From positions 1 to 52,049 of the forward strand of contig JBBRVD010000006.1 of NCBI GenBank assembly GCA_038247175.1: a stretch of 52,049 nucleotides of DNA, given 5' to 3'. Of this stretch, positions 42,389-51,787 are shown in pieces; within the stretch, counting starts at the first letter, position 1, and every line of letters begins with the position of its first letter. The notes below the pieces were generated by a model, which saw only the letters and a program-made list of their open reading frames with translations, did not search any database and was not told the DNA's origin. A program made the translations under genes and the position numbers. The stretch is from CAISIP01 sp038247175. Lineage in GTDB: Bacteria; Pseudomonadota; Gammaproteobacteria; Burkholderiales; Burkholderiaceae_C.

Positions 42389-42907
42389 TTACAGTCCCAG
42401 CGTCGTGGCCGGAAAACCCGGGCTCGATGCCCGAATCAGTTCCTGCAACAGTTCCCGGTGCTGCACGATGCGGTCGGGCTCCGAGCCGCAGACCCCGGCG
42501 CTGCGCGCCGGGTCCAGCAATCGCACAGTCCATTGCGGACTCCACAACACAGTCGGGAAATTGATCGGATCGATCTGCCGGCAGACCCGGGCATTCACGA
42601 TATGCCCCCAGGTCCTGCGCCACTGAACGAAACGGGCGTGCTGGCGCACAACGGTGTCGTAGCCTGTCGCCAAAATGGTGCAACTGCGCCCGGCGTGCGA
42701 CCAGGCATGCAGACTGTCCACCACCTGGCGCTCATGCAAAGGCCAGCCGGCAAAATCGGCATCGCACAAAACCAGTTCGCGCCAGCCCTGCCGTGCGGCC
42801 TGGGCCAGCGCATCGCGCAGCAACTGGGCAAACGCCTCGCGACCGGCGAAACGGCTGGTGGGAAGCTCCGGCAACGGCGCCGGATCGGTCACGCCTTCAG
42901 AGGACAT
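42389..42907 (-). CDS. DUF7931-like conserved protein
   Basis: A 172-residue protein beginning MSSEGVTDPAPLPELPTSRF. Recognisable segments are ELVLCDADFAGWPLHERQVV, SLHAWSHAGRSCTIL and the aromatic QWRRTWGHIVNARVCRQID. It matches a betaproteobacterial family (DUF7931) of unknown function that follows cupin-type ribosomal oxygenase genes. Its start overlaps the end of that upstream gene by eleven bases, so the two are co-translated. The fold resembles a phospholipase-D/QatC-like Rossmann half only vaguely; no function is proposed. Confidence 0.7.
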   Translation of the reverse strand: MSSEGVTDPAPLPELPTSRFAGREAFAQLLRDALAQAARQGWRELVLCDADFAGWPLHERQVVDSLHAWSHAGRSCTILATGYDTVVRQHARFVQWRRTWGHIVNARVCRQIDPINFPTVLWSPQWTVRLLDPARSAGVCGSEPDRIVQHRELLQELIRASSPGFPATTLGL

Positions 42908-44027
42908 GCAGCCACCCCGCGTCACACCAGGACTGCAGCAGTTCCCGCGCGCCCTGGCTGGCGCGCGCCAGCGCCCGTGCATCGAGGTTGCGCTGATCGG
43001 CCAGATGGCGCATGAGCCGCGCATCCGGGCCACTGGCGCGGTAGCTCTCGCCATTGATGAAAACATGGTTGCGGTCGTACATCATGCGGCTCCTGCGATC
43101 GAGTTGCACGGCACCTGCCAGCGGCATGCCATCGGCCTCGTCGAACCAGACCCAGGGCTTGGGTTCGGTCAGATGTTCGCCCAGATTGCGCGCCAGCACC
43201 AGGGGGTCTTGCAGCGCGCGCTCGAGCGCCTGGCGCGCAAACTGCGCCAGCGCGTCCGGAATCGCCGCCGGTTCCTGCGCCGCGTCCTGCTCCGGATCAC
43301 GGTATAGCGCCGAGCCCAGTACTTCCGGCGCATCCTGCGACAGACGTTGCAGCAGTTCGGCAGCCAGGTCCCCGGTCGATGGGGCTTTGAAGCCGATCGA
43401 ATAGGTCATGCATTCGTCCAGTGCGACGCCGTCGTGCGCGTACCGCGGCGGCAGATACAACATGTCGCCCGGCTCGAGGTCGTAGCTCTGCTCCGGCTCG
43501 AAATGGCGCAGGATCTTCAGCGGCACGCCGTCCTGCAGTCTCAGGTCCTTCTGCCGGCCGATGCGCCAGCGCCGCCGGCCATGGACTTGCAGCAGAAAGA
43601 CGTCGTAACTGTCGAAATGGGGGCCGACGCCGCCCCCGGGACTGGCGTAACTGACCATGACGTCGTCGAGCCGGGCATCGGGAACGAAGCGAAAGCAGTT
43701 TAGCAAGTCATGCACGGGCTCAGCGAGCAGGTCCACGCCCTGCACCAGCAAGGTCCAGCCGGGTGTCTTGAGCGCCGGCAAGGCGCGCCGCGTGAACGGG
43801 CCATGGCGCAGCGTCCAGCCAGCGCCGCGACCGGCGTCGGCGCCCACCACCAGTCGCGACTGCACATGGGGCAGCCCTGCCAGGTTGAACAGGGCAGCGC
43901 GGTCCAGCGGTGCCTGTATGCCGGGGATGGCCTGGCGGATCAACAGTGGCTTGCGTTGCCAGTGGCGCCGCATGAAGGTCTGCGGACTGAGGCCGCCCAG
44001 CAGGGGCAGGGGATGGTGCACGTTCAT
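42897..44027 (-). CDS. RoxA/YcfD-like cupin (JmjC) ribosomal oxygenase
   Basis: A 376-residue Fe(II)/2-oxoglutarate-dependent oxygenase. The iron ligands are His and Asp in GGVGPHFDSYDVFLLQ and His in LPPRYAHDGVA; RRRWRIGRQ and GDMLYLPP complete the cupin. RoxA of E. coli hydroxylates an arginine of ribosomal protein L16. The C-terminal winged-helix region is present. The family match is strong; the precise target here is inferred. Start 44027 gives MNVHHPLPLLGGLS. Confidence 0.85.
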   Translation of the reverse strand: MNVHHPLPLLGGLSPQTFMRRHWQRKPLLIRQAIPGIQAPLDRAALFNLAGLPHVQSRLVVGADAGRGAGWTLRHGPFTRRALPALKTPGWTLLVQGVDLLAEPVHDLLNCFRFVPDARLDDVMVSYASPGGGVGPHFDSYDVFLLQVHGRRRWRIGRQKDLRLQDGVPLKILRHFEPEQSYDLEPGDMLYLPPRYAHDGVALDECMTYSIGFKAPSTGDLAAELLQRLSQDAPEVLGSALYRDPEQDAAQEPAAIPDALAQFARQALERALQDPLVLARNLGEHLTEPKPWVWFDEADGMPLAGAVQLDRRSRMMYDRNHVFINGESYRASGPDARLMRHLADQRNLDARALARASQGARELLQSWCDAGWLHVL

Positions 44028-44115
44028 GGTTGGGGAAAGTCGGTGTGGGAGGAACAGGAAGCCGCCATCCAGGCCCCATGTGCCCGGGGCGATGGCAAAC
44101 TGCGACAATTCTCCT

Positions 44116-44628
44116 ATGGAAATCACACAACAATGCGTGGTCGGACTGACCTGGACGCTCAAGGATACGCTGGGCGAAGAACTCGATGTGCTGGGCGAAG
44201 CGGTCGAGTTCCTGGTCGGTGGCGACGATCTTTTCAAGAAGATCGAGGACAACCTGATGGGTCACACTGTCGGCGCGCGGGTGCAACTGCAACTCGAGCC
44301 CGAAGAGGCCTTCGGCGACTTCAACGACCAGTTGGTGTTTCTTGAGCCGCGCAAGCTGTTCCCGCCCGAGACTGAAGAAGGCATGACTTTCGAGGGGCAC
44401 GCCCTGCCGGCGGGATGCAACCCCGATGCGCCGAAAAATGCGCTGTACACCATCACCGAGCTGTATCCGGAGCATGTGGTCCTCGATGGCAACCATCCAC
44501 TATCCGGGATTGCACTGCGGCTCTCGCTCAATGTAGAGTCCGTGCGCGAAGCGACCGAGGACGAAATCGGCAAGGGCAGCGCAGGCACCGGATTCTTCAA
44601 GGTCCAGGTCAAACCACCCGCGGCCTGA
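44116..44628 (+). CDS. FKBP-type peptidyl-prolyl isomerase, SlyD-like
   Basis: A 170-residue protein of the SlyD/SlpA FKBP group. It starts MEITQQCVVGLTWTLKDTLG, has the FKBP core GDDLFKKIEDNLMGHTVG and the inserted IF chaperone domain (RKLFPPETEEGMTFEG, TELYPEHVVLDGNHPLSG). The His-rich metal-binding C-tail of E. coli SlyD is absent. It aids folding and prolyl isomerisation in the cytoplasm. Transcribed alone; convergent with dut. Confidence 0.85.
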   Translation: MEITQQCVVGLTWTLKDTLGEELDVLGEAVEFLVGGDDLFKKIEDNLMGHTVGARVQLQLEPEEAFGDFNDQLVFLEPRKLFPPETEEGMTFEGHALPAGCNPDAPKNALYTITELYPEHVVLDGNHPLSGIALRLSLNVESVREATEDEIGKGSAGTGFFKVQVKPPAA

Positions 44629-44657
44629 ACACCGAGGATCGGCCGCAATCGCCTCGT

Positions 44658-44688
44658 GAGGAAACGCCGGGCCGCCCCAGGTTTCCTC
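44658..44688. terminator. Possible hairpin between slyD-like gene and dut
   Basis: GAGGAAAC (44658-44665) pairs with GTTTCCTC (44681-44688) around a 15-base GC-rich loop, between two convergent genes. No T-run follows; a second GC-rich inverted element (CCCGGG) lies just beyond. Termination is plausible, not proven. Confidence 0.3.
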
Positions 44689-44733
44689 GCACCCGGGGGC
44701 CTGGCGAAGCCCGGGCTGGCGGCGCTCACCTGC

Positions 44734-45180
44734 TCAGGACTTGCCGGTAGAGCCATATCCGCTCTCGCCGCGCACACTGGGCGCAAACTCCGAGACCCTG
44801 TTGAAACGCGCCTGCACGACGGGCACGATCACCAGTTGCGCGATACGCTCCATCGGCTCGATCGTGAACGGTGTCGGGCTGCGGTTCCAGGCGCTGACCA
44901 TCAGCTGGCCCTGGTAATCGCTGTCGATCAGGCCGACCAGGTTGCCCAGCACGATGCCGTGTTTATGGCCCAGCCCGGAGCGCGGCAAGATCAGCGCGGC
45001 ATAGTTCGGGTCGGCCAGGTGAATGGCGAAACCCGTGGGCACCAGTTGCCAGGCATTGGGCGCCAGCACGAGTGGCGCGTTCAGACAGGCGCGCAGATCG
45101 AGTCCGGCGCTGCCGGGGGTGGCATACGCGGGTAACTGATCCGCCAGGCGCGGATCGAGGATCTTGACGTCTATCTGCAT
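44734..45180 (-). CDS. dut: dUTP diphosphatase
   Basis: A 148-residue trimeric dUTPase hydrolysing dUTP to dUMP, preventing uracil in DNA and feeding thymidylate synthesis. The five motifs are visible: GSAGLDLRA, PRSGLGHKHG, NLVGLIDSDYQGQL with the catalytic Asp, RIAQLVIVP and the C-terminal RGESGYGSTG that closes over the nucleotide. ATG 45180 starts MQIDVKILDPRL. It follows coaBC by 16 bases. Confidence 0.93.
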   Translation of the reverse strand: MQIDVKILDPRLADQLPAYATPGSAGLDLRACLNAPLVLAPNAWQLVPTGFAIHLADPNYAALILPRSGLGHKHGIVLGNLVGLIDSDYQGQLMVSAWNRSPTPFTIEPMERIAQLVIVPVVQARFNRVSEFAPSVRGESGYGSTGKS

Positions 45181-45196
45181 GGGAGCCAAGGTCGTT

Positions 45197-46414
45197 TCAT
45201 GTCGCGTGGCGCAGCATCTGCGCACAGGTCTTCACCAGCGCGCGCGCCAACTCCAGTTTCGGAGCGCGGGTCAACTCCCGCGTGCCATCTGCCGTCACCA
45301 GCAACAATGCGTTCTCGTCCTGACCGAAGGTGGCCGGGCCGATATTGCCCACCATCAGCGGCACGCCCTTGCGCGCGCGTTTGGCTTGGGCATTGGCCAG
45401 CAGATCCTGGCTTTCGGCGGCAAATCCCACACACAGCAGGTCGCCGCAGCGCGCGCGCGGCAACTGCGCCACCGTGGCCAGGATGTCCGGGTTCTCGGCA
45501 AAGCGCAACGCGGGCGTCGTGCCGGAGCCGTCTTTCTTGATCTTGTGCTCGGCTGCGTTGGCCACTCGCCAGTCGGCGACCGCCGCGGTCGCGATAAAGA
45601 TCGACGCCTGGTCTGCCACGGCCAGCGTCGCATCGAACATCTCCTGCGCCGAGCGCACATCGAGCCGCGTGACGCCGCGCGGCGTCTGCAGCGCCACCGG
45701 GCCGGCCACCAGCGTCACCTGCGCGCCGGCCTCGTGCGCCGCCCGGGCGATGGCGAATCCCATCTTGCCACTGCTCAGGTTGGTGATGCCGCGCACCGGG
45801 TCGATCGCCTCGTAGGTCGGTCCGGCGGTAACCAGCACCCGCTGGCCGGCCAGCAGCTTGGGCTGGAAAAACGCGATCACATCCTCAACCAGTTCGGCCG
45901 GCTCGAGCATGCGACCGTCACCGGTCTCGCCGCAGGCCTGGTCGCCGGAGCCCACGCCCAGGATGGTGGTGTCATCAAGCCGCAGTTGCGCCATGTTGCG
46001 CTGCGTCGCCGGATGGGCCCACATCTCGCGGTTCATCGCCGGCGCAAGTAACAGCGGCACGCTGGCGATCGGGCGGGCCAGGCACAGCAGGCTGAGCAGG
46101 TCATCGGCAAGGCCCTGAACCAGGCGCGCCATGAAGTCGGCGCTGCACGGCGCGATCAGGACGGCGTCGGCCTCGCGCCCCAGGTTGATGTGGGGCATGT
46201 TGTTGGCTGCGCGGGCATCCCACTGCGAGCCATAGACGGTGCGACCGGACAGCGCCTGCATCGTCACCGGCGTAATGAACTGCTCGGCCGCGGCGGTCAT
46301 CACGACCTGCACTGTCGCACCCTGCCTGATCAGCAGACGGCACAACTCCGCCGCCTTGTAGCAGGCGATTCCGCCGGTGAGTCCCAGCACCAGATGTTTG
46401 TTCGCGAGGTCCAT
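45197..46414 (-). CDS. coaBC: Bifunctional phosphopantothenoylcysteine decarboxylase / synthetase
   Basis: A 405-residue CoaBC (Dfp) for coenzyme A synthesis. The N-terminal flavoprotein decarboxylase shows LGLTGGIACYKAAEL, PHINLGREADAVLIAPCSAD and PAMNREMWAHPATQRN, with the catalytic Cys in QACGETGDGRM. The C-terminal synthetase has VTAGPTYEAIDPVRGITN, SSGKMGFAIARAA and ATAAVADWR. The full length is normal. It is divergent from pyrG and precedes dut, a common order in proteobacteria. Confidence 0.93.
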   Translation of the reverse strand: MDLANKHLVLGLTGGIACYKAAELCRLLIRQGATVQVVMTAAAEQFITPVTMQALSGRTVYGSQWDARAANNMPHINLGREADAVLIAPCSADFMARLVQGLADDLLSLLCLARPIASVPLLLAPAMNREMWAHPATQRNMAQLRLDDTTILGVGSGDQACGETGDGRMLEPAELVEDVIAFFQPKLLAGQRVLVTAGPTYEAIDPVRGITNLSSGKMGFAIARAAHEAGAQVTLVAGPVALQTPRGVTRLDVRSAQEMFDATLAVADQASIFIATAAVADWRVANAAEHKIKKDGSGTTPALRFAENPDILATVAQLPRARCGDLLCVGFAAESQDLLANAQAKRARKGVPLMVGNIGPATFGQDENALLLVTADGTRELTRAPKLELARALVKTCAQMLRHAT

Positions 46415-46457
46415 GCTAATTGCCGTTCGCACCAATGGTGGCAATGTAGCAGACGCC

Positions 46458-46463
46458 TATAAT
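46458..46463 (+). promoter_or_regulatory. Probable pyrG -10 element TATAAT
   Basis: A perfect TATAAT lies 41 bases before the pyrG ATG. A weak -35 (TGGTGG, about 46436-46441) sits 16 bases upstream. The hexamer in a short divergent gap makes it a plausible pyrG promoter. Confidence 0.45.
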
Positions 46464-46504
46464 CCCGCTTTACCACCTACCCGAACCCTGCGGTTCGCCC
46501 TGAC

Positions 46505-48172
46505 ATGACCAAATTTGTCTTCGTCACCGGCGGTGTCGTGTCCTCCCTTGGCAAGGGAATCGCCTCAGCCTCCCTCGCTGCGATCCTGGAATCGCGAGGC
46601 CTCAAAGTCACTCTGATCAAGCTCGACCCGTATCTCAACGTGGACCCGGGCACGATGTCGCCGTTCCAGCATGGTGAGGTGTTCGTCACCGACGACGGCG
46701 CCGAAACCGACCTGGACCTGGGCCACTACGAACGTTTCGTCGAGACGCGCATGCGGCGCTCGAACAACTTCACGACCGGCCAGATCTACAAGAGCGTGCT
46801 CGAGAAGGAACGCCGCGGCCTGTATCTGGGCAAGACGGTGCAGGTGATCCCGCATGTCACCAATGAGATCCAGGAGTTCGTCAAGCGTGGCGCGCGCGTG
46901 GATGAGCCCGATGCAGTGGACGTGGCCATCGTCGAGATCGGCGGCACCGTGGGTGATATCGAGTCGCTGCCATTCCTGGAGGCTGTGCGGCAGATGAGCC
47001 TCAAGCTGGGGCCGAACAACACCGCCTTCGTGCACCTGACCTATGTGCCCTGGATCGCCGCTGCCGGCGAACTCAAGACCAAGCCGACGCAGCATACGGC
47101 CAAGCAGTTGCGCGAGATCGGCATCCAGGCCGATGCGCTGGTCTGCCGTGCCGACCGTCCGATTCCACCCGAAGAACGCGACAAGATCTCGCTGTTCTCC
47201 AATGTACCGGCCTGGGGTGTGATCTCGATGTGGGACGTCGACACCATCTACAAGGTGCCGCGCATCCTGCACGAGCAAGGCCTGGACGGCCTGATCTGCG
47301 ACAAGTTGCGGCTGAACACACCGCCGGCCAACCTCAAGCGCTGGGACGACCTGGTCTACGAGACCGAACATCCCAAGTCCGAAGTCAACATCGCGATGGT
47401 GGGCAAATACGTCGACCTCAGCGACAGCTACAAGTCGCTCAACGAAGCCCTGCGCCATGCCGGCATGAAGAACCATGCCAGGGTGTGCATCGAGTACATC
47501 GACTCCGAGACCATCAGTGCAGACACCGTAAACCAGCTGGCACGTTTCGACGGTATCCTGGTGCCCGGCGGATTCGGCAAACGCGGCATCGAAGGCAAGA
47601 TCGCCACGGCACGTTTCGCGCGCGAAAACAAGGTGCCCTACCTGGGCATCTGCCTGGGCATGCAGGTGGCCACCATCGAATACGCTCGGCACGTGGCCGG
47701 GCTGACCGACGCCAACAGCACCGAATTCGAACCGGGCAGCCCGCACCCGGTGATTGCGCTCATCACCGAATGGCAGGATGCCGACGGCTCGATCAAGAGC
47801 CGCAACGAGAACTCCGACCTGGGCGGTACGATGCGCCTGGGCGCACAAAGCTCCGACGTGGTCAAAGGCACGCTGGCGCACGACATCTATGGCGACGTGG
47901 TGACGGAGCGCCACCGCCACCGCTACGAGGCCAACGTCCATTATCTCGATACCTTGCGCGAGGCCGGCCTGGTGATATCCGCCCAGACCCAGCGCGAGCA
48001 CCTGACCGAGATCGTGGAGCTGCCGCGCGACGTGCACCCCTGGTACATCGGCGTGCAGTTCCACCCCGAGTTCAAGTCGACGCCGTGGAACGGTCACCCC
48101 CTGTTCAACGCCTTTGTCAAGGCCTCGCTCGACCACCAGGGTCGCGACCGAAGCCTGAAGGCTGTTGCATGA
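46505..48172 (+). CDS. pyrG: CTP synthase
   Basis: A 555-residue CTP synthetase converting UTP, ATP and glutamine to CTP. The N-terminal synthetase domain starts KFVFVTGGVVSSLGKGIAS and has DPYLNVDPGTMSPFQHGEVF; the C-terminal class I amidotransferase has the nucleophile in YLGICLGMQVA and His/Glu in VQFHPEFKSTP. kdsA follows 25 bases later, then eno and ftsB, a conserved betaproteobacterial order. Confidence 0.95.
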   Translation: MTKFVFVTGGVVSSLGKGIASASLAAILESRGLKVTLIKLDPYLNVDPGTMSPFQHGEVFVTDDGAETDLDLGHYERFVETRMRRSNNFTTGQIYKSVLEKERRGLYLGKTVQVIPHVTNEIQEFVKRGARVDEPDAVDVAIVEIGGTVGDIESLPFLEAVRQMSLKLGPNNTAFVHLTYVPWIAAAGELKTKPTQHTAKQLREIGIQADALVCRADRPIPPEERDKISLFSNVPAWGVISMWDVDTIYKVPRILHEQGLDGLICDKLRLNTPPANLKRWDDLVYETEHPKSEVNIAMVGKYVDLSDSYKSLNEALRHAGMKNHARVCIEYIDSETISADTVNQLARFDGILVPGGFGKRGIEGKIATARFARENKVPYLGICLGMQVATIEYARHVAGLTDANSTEFEPGSPHPVIALITEWQDADGSIKSRNENSDLGGTMRLGAQSSDVVKGTLAHDIYGDVVTERHRHRYEANVHYLDTLREAGLVISAQTQREHLTEIVELPRDVHPWYIGVQFHPEFKSTPWNGHPLFNAFVKASLDHQGRDRSLKAVA

Positions 48173-48197
48173 AGGCTGGCCTGGGCGGGAGCGGCGC

Positions 48198-49055
48198 GTG
48201 AAGCTGTGCGGGTTCGATGCCGGGCTGGCGCATCCTTTTTTTCTCATTGCGGGTCCGTGCGTGATCGAGTCGCTGCAGTTGCAGATGGACACCGCCGGCG
48301 AACTGCGCGACATGACGCGCGAGCTGGGCATACCGTTCATCTTCAAGAGCAGCTTCGACAAGGCCAACCGTACCTCGGGCACCAGTTTTCGCGGCCCCGG
48401 CATGGAGCAGGGCCTGGAGATCCTGGCCACGGTCCGGCGCGAGCTGCAGGTGCCGGTGCTGACCGACGTGCACGACGAAAGCCAGATCGCACCCGCAGCC
48501 GCGGTAGTCGATGTATTGCAGACACCCGCCTTCCTGTGCCGCCAGACTGACTTCATCCGCGCGGTGGCGCAGTCTGGCAAGCCGGTCAATATCAAGAAGG
48601 GCCAGTTCCTCGCACCCGGCGACATGAAGAACGTGATCGACAAGGCGCGTGCGGCAGCGCGTGAAAAAGGCCTGGTCGAAGACAACTTCATGGCCTGCGA
48701 ACGCGGCGTCAGTTTTGGCTACAACAACCTGGTCAGCGACATGCGCACGCTGGCCATCATGCGCGAGACCGGCGCGCCGGTGGTGTTCGACGCAACCCAC
48801 TCGGTGCAGCTGCCCGGCGGCCAGGGCGGCAGCAGCGGTGGCCAGCGCGAGATGGTTCCGGTGCTGGCCCGCGCGGCGATCGGCGCCGGCATCGCGGGTA
48901 TCTTCATGGAAACCCATCCGGACCCATCCCGGGCGCTGAGCGACGGCCCGAATGCGGTTCCGCTGCAGCATATGCGCGCACTGCTAGAGACCTTGCTGGC
49001 GCTCGATCAGGTCGTCAAGCGCAGCCCCCTGCTGGAGGCGGATTTCAACCGCTGA
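48198..49055 (+). CDS. kdsA: 3-deoxy-8-phosphooctulonate synthase
   Basis: A 285-residue Kdo-8-phosphate synthase condensing phosphoenolpyruvate and arabinose 5-phosphate for lipopolysaccharide. Motifs include LIAGPCVIESLQ, FKSSFDKANRTS, VNIKKGQFLAPGDMKN and HSVQLPGGQGG. A GTG at 48198 is chosen because GGGAG lies six bases before it and the length then fits the family; an ATG at 48165 would overlap pyrG and add an unconserved leader. In the metal loop the residue before the first conserved Asn-type position reads NIKKGQ as in metal-independent enzymes. Confidence 0.92.
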   Translation: MKLCGFDAGLAHPFFLIAGPCVIESLQLQMDTAGELRDMTRELGIPFIFKSSFDKANRTSGTSFRGPGMEQGLEILATVRRELQVPVLTDVHDESQIAPAAAVVDVLQTPAFLCRQTDFIRAVAQSGKPVNIKKGQFLAPGDMKNVIDKARAAAREKGLVEDNFMACERGVSFGYNNLVSDMRTLAIMRETGAPVVFDATHSVQLPGGQGGSSGGQREMVPVLARAAIGAGIAGIFMETHPDPSRALSDGPNAVPLQHMRALLETLLALDQVVKRSPLLEADFNR

Positions 49056-49100
49056 CGGCTCCTGTTTCATAGTTTTCTAGAACCCCGAGGTAACACAAAG

Positions 49101-50384
49101 ATGAGTGCTATCGTTGATATCGTCGGCCGCGAGATCCTGGACTCGCGCGGTAACCCGACCGTCGAATGCGACGTGTTGCTCGAGAGCGGCACCATGGGCC
49201 GTGCAGCCGTTCCCTCGGGTGCGTCCACCGGTTCGCGCGAGGCCATCGAATTGCGCGACGGCGACCAGAGCCGCTACCGGGGAAAGGGCGTGCTCAAGGC
49301 GGTGGAATTCATCAACACCGAGATCTCCGAGGCCGTGATGGGCCTGGACGCATCCGAGCAGGCATTCCTGGACAAGACCCTGATCGACCTCGACGGCACC
49401 GACAACAAGTCGCGCCTGGGTGCCAACGCGATGCTGGCCGTGTCGATGGCCGTGGCGCGGGCTGCGGCCGAGGAATCCGGGCTGCCGCTGTACCGTTACT
49501 TCGGCGGTATGGGCGGCATGCAGATGCCGGTGCCGATGATGAACGTCATCAATGGCGGTGCGCATGCCAACAACAACCTGGACCTGCAGGAGTTCATGAT
49601 CATCCCGGTGGGTGCGCCGAACTTCCGCGAGGCGCTGCGTTACGGCGCCGAGGTGTTCCATGCGCTCAAGACGATCCTGAGCGACAAGGGCATCAGCGTG
49701 GCGGTCGGTGACGAGGGCGGATTCGCGCCCAATGTCGCCAACCACGAGGCTGCGATCCAGATGATCCTGGAGGCGATCGACAAGGCCGGCTATGTTGCCG
49801 GCGAACAGATCGCGCTCGGGCTCGATTGCGCCGCCTCGGAGTTCTACAAGGACGGCAGCTACCTGCTCGAGGGCGAGGGCCTGACGCTCAGCGCGACCGA
49901 ATGGATCGACATCATGGCGAGCTGGGTCGACAAATATCCGATCATCAGCATCGAGGACGGCATGGCCGAAAGCGACTGGGACGGCTGGAAGCTGCTCACC
50001 GATCGGCTGGGCAAGAAGGTGCAGATCGTCGGTGACGACCTGTTCGTGACCAACACCAAGATCCTCAAGGAAGGCATCGACAAGGGCATCGCGAACTCGA
50101 TCCTGATCAAGATCAACCAGATCGGCACGCTGACCGAGACATTTGCCGCGATCGAGATGGCCAAGCGCGCCGGTTATACCGCGGTCATCAGCCACCGCTC
50201 GGGCGAGACCGAGGACACCACCATTGCCGACATCGCGGTGGGCACCAATGCCGGCCAGATCAAGACCGGTTCGCTGAGCCGCTCCGACCGCATGGCCAAG
50301 TACAACCAGTTGCTGCGTATCGAGGAAGATCTCGGCGAGATCGCCAGCTACCCCGGGCGCGCGGCCTTCTACAACCTGCGTTGA
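49101..50384 (+). CDS. eno: Enolase
   Basis: A 427-residue enolase interconverting 2-phosphoglycerate and phosphoenolpyruvate. Signatures are EILDSRGNPTVECDV, GGAHANNNLDLQEFMI, VGDEGGFAPN, IEDGMAESDWDGW, the catalytic Lys in LIKINQIGTLTET and SHRSGETEDTTIAD. Complete length. Enolase is also a scaffold of the RNA degradosome. Located after kdsA and 44 bases before ftsB. Confidence 0.95.
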   Translation: MSAIVDIVGREILDSRGNPTVECDVLLESGTMGRAAVPSGASTGSREAIELRDGDQSRYRGKGVLKAVEFINTEISEAVMGLDASEQAFLDKTLIDLDGTDNKSRLGANAMLAVSMAVARAAAEESGLPLYRYFGGMGGMQMPVPMMNVINGGAHANNNLDLQEFMIIPVGAPNFREALRYGAEVFHALKTILSDKGISVAVGDEGGFAPNVANHEAAIQMILEAIDKAGYVAGEQIALGLDCAASEFYKDGSYLLEGEGLTLSATEWIDIMASWVDKYPIISIEDGMAESDWDGWKLLTDRLGKKVQIVGDDLFVTNTKILKEGIDKGIANSILIKINQIGTLTETFAAIEMAKRAGYTAVISHRSGETEDTTIADIAVGTNAGQIKTGSLSRSDRMAKYNQLLRIEEDLGEIASYPGRAAFYNLR

Positions 50385-50428
50385 CGGGCGCGCACCGCCA
50401 CCCGCGCTGACATCCCCGCCGCCCGAGC

Positions 50429-50704
50429 ATGCGCAACCGTATCGTCCCGCTGGCCTTGATTGCCTTGCTGGTGATCCTGCATGGCCAGCTGTGGTACGGG
50501 CGCGGCAGCATTCCCAACGTGTCGGCGCTGGCGCAGCAGCTGGGTGACAAGCAGGCACTCAACGACGGCGCGCGACACGACAACGAACGGTTGCAGGCGG
50601 AAGTTCGCGACCTGCAGGAGGGCATGGACATGGTCGAGGAAAAAGCGCGGCTGGAACTTGGCATGGTGCGGCCGAACGAGATCCTGATCCAGATCACGAA
50701 ATAA
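50429..50704 (+). CDS. ftsB: Cell division protein FtsB
   Basis: A 91-residue bitopic division protein that joins FtsL and FtsQ in the divisome. It has an N-terminal membrane helix (IVPLALIALLVILHGQLWYG), then a coiled coil (about residues 30-65, LAQQLGDKQALNDGARHDN, LQEGMDMVEEKARLELGM) and the typical RPNEILIQI end. The eno-ftsB adjacency is widely conserved. Confidence 0.88.
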   Translation: MRNRIVPLALIALLVILHGQLWYGRGSIPNVSALAQQLGDKQALNDGARHDNERLQAEVRDLQEGMDMVEEKARLELGMVRPNEILIQITK

Positions 50705-50708
50705 CCCC

Positions 50709-50724
50709 GGCTCGCTTGCGAGCC
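50709..50724. terminator. Short GC hairpin between ftsB and hslO
   Basis: GGCTCG (50709-50714) and CGAGCC (50719-50724) make a 6-base stem with a CTTG loop right after the ftsB stop, between convergent genes. There is no T-run, so it is a tentative terminator. Confidence 0.35.
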
Positions 50725-50756
50725 CTGCCCGTTCGCCACGCCCCACCCGCGCCAGA

Positions 50757-51743
50757 TCAGTGCTCGTTCGAACTGGCTCCGGGTATCTGGCCGGCCGGGC
50801 GGAACAACTGGGCCGCGTCGATCGCGTCGAACCGGTACTGCATGCCGCAGAACTCGCAGCCCACCTCGATATCCTCGCGCTCCGCCAGGATGCTTGCAGC
50901 CTCCTCCTCGCCCAGGGCCAGGATCATCGAGCCAACCTTGTCCCGGCTGCAGCTACAGGCAAAGTGCGGCCGTGGATCGGTCGCCTGCGGCGCAAAACGC
51001 AGCACGTCCTCCTGCCAGAACAGCCGCAGCAAGATGGCGTCCACATCCAGTGTCAGCAGTTCCTGGCGCGTGAGGCTCGCGGCCAGTGTCGCGATCCGGT
51101 TGTAGTCTTCGTTGCGGCCAATCTCGTCCTCGTCGGCCCGCCGGCCCTCGGCATCGAGGTTGCCGGCGCCTTGCAGCGGCAGGCGCTGGATCAGCAGCCC
51201 GGCCGCCACGTTGGCGTCGGCGGCCAGCACCAGCGTGGTGTCGAGTTGCTCGCTCTGCAGCATGTAATGCTGCAGCACTTCGCTCAGCGCCTCGAGCTTC
51301 TCGCCACGGTCGCCGAACAGCGGCACCACGCCCTGATAGGGTTGCTGCCCTGGCAGGCGCCCCCGGGGATCGAGCGTGATCGCGCAGCGCCCGCCGTTGT
51401 CGACGTTGACCATGACACTGAGGCTGGCATCAACCGCCACATCGCTGGAGACGCTGGCCGTCGCACGCACGCTCAGGTCCGGCTGCACCTCGGCCACTGC
51501 CAGCTTGACCGGCCCGTCACCCATGACCTGCATCACCAGCGCACCGTCGAACTTGATGTTGGACTGCATCAGTGTGGCAGCAGCCAGCATCTCGCCCAGC
51601 AGGTCGGTGACGGGCGCCGGGTAGGCACCGGTCTGGGTATTGGCACTGCGCCGGCGCAGGATTTCGGTCCAGGCATCGGTCAGCCGCACCACGATGCCGC
51701 GTACCGGCAGGCCATCAAAAAGAAACTTGTGCAATTCGGACAA
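50757..51743 (-). CDS. hslO: Hsp33 redox-regulated chaperone
   Basis: A 328-residue Hsp33, a holdase activated by oxidation and unfolding. The zinc-binding cysteines are in HFACSCSRDKV and VGCEFCGMQYRFD near the C-terminus; the N-terminal domain begins LHKFLFDGLPVRGIVVRL. The start must be TTG at 51743, since no ATG is in frame before the neighbouring gene; GGGA lies upstream. An acidic linker insertion (AEGRRADEDEIGRNED) is present. It is 44 bases downstream of the gamma-carbonic-anhydrase-like gene. Confidence 0.9.
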   Translation of the reverse strand: MSELHKFLFDGLPVRGIVVRLTDAWTEILRRRSANTQTGAYPAPVTDLLGEMLAAATLMQSNIKFDGALVMQVMGDGPVKLAVAEVQPDLSVRATASVSSDVAVDASLSVMVNVDNGGRCAITLDPRGRLPGQQPYQGVVPLFGDRGEKLEALSEVLQHYMLQSEQLDTTLVLAADANVAAGLLIQRLPLQGAGNLDAEGRRADEDEIGRNEDYNRIATLAASLTRQELLTLDVDAILLRLFWQEDVLRFAPQATDPRPHFACSCSRDKVGSMILALGEEEAASILAEREDIEVGCEFCGMQYRFDAIDAAQLFRPAGQIPGASSNEH

Positions 51744-51787
51744 AAGGCATTCCCGCAGTGGGCGGGACCGGCAAGCCCCGCGGACGA

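Noticed and set aside
46565..48691. 708-codon minus-strand frame opposite pyrG and kdsA
   Set aside because: Antisense to two well-conserved housekeeping genes; no motif.
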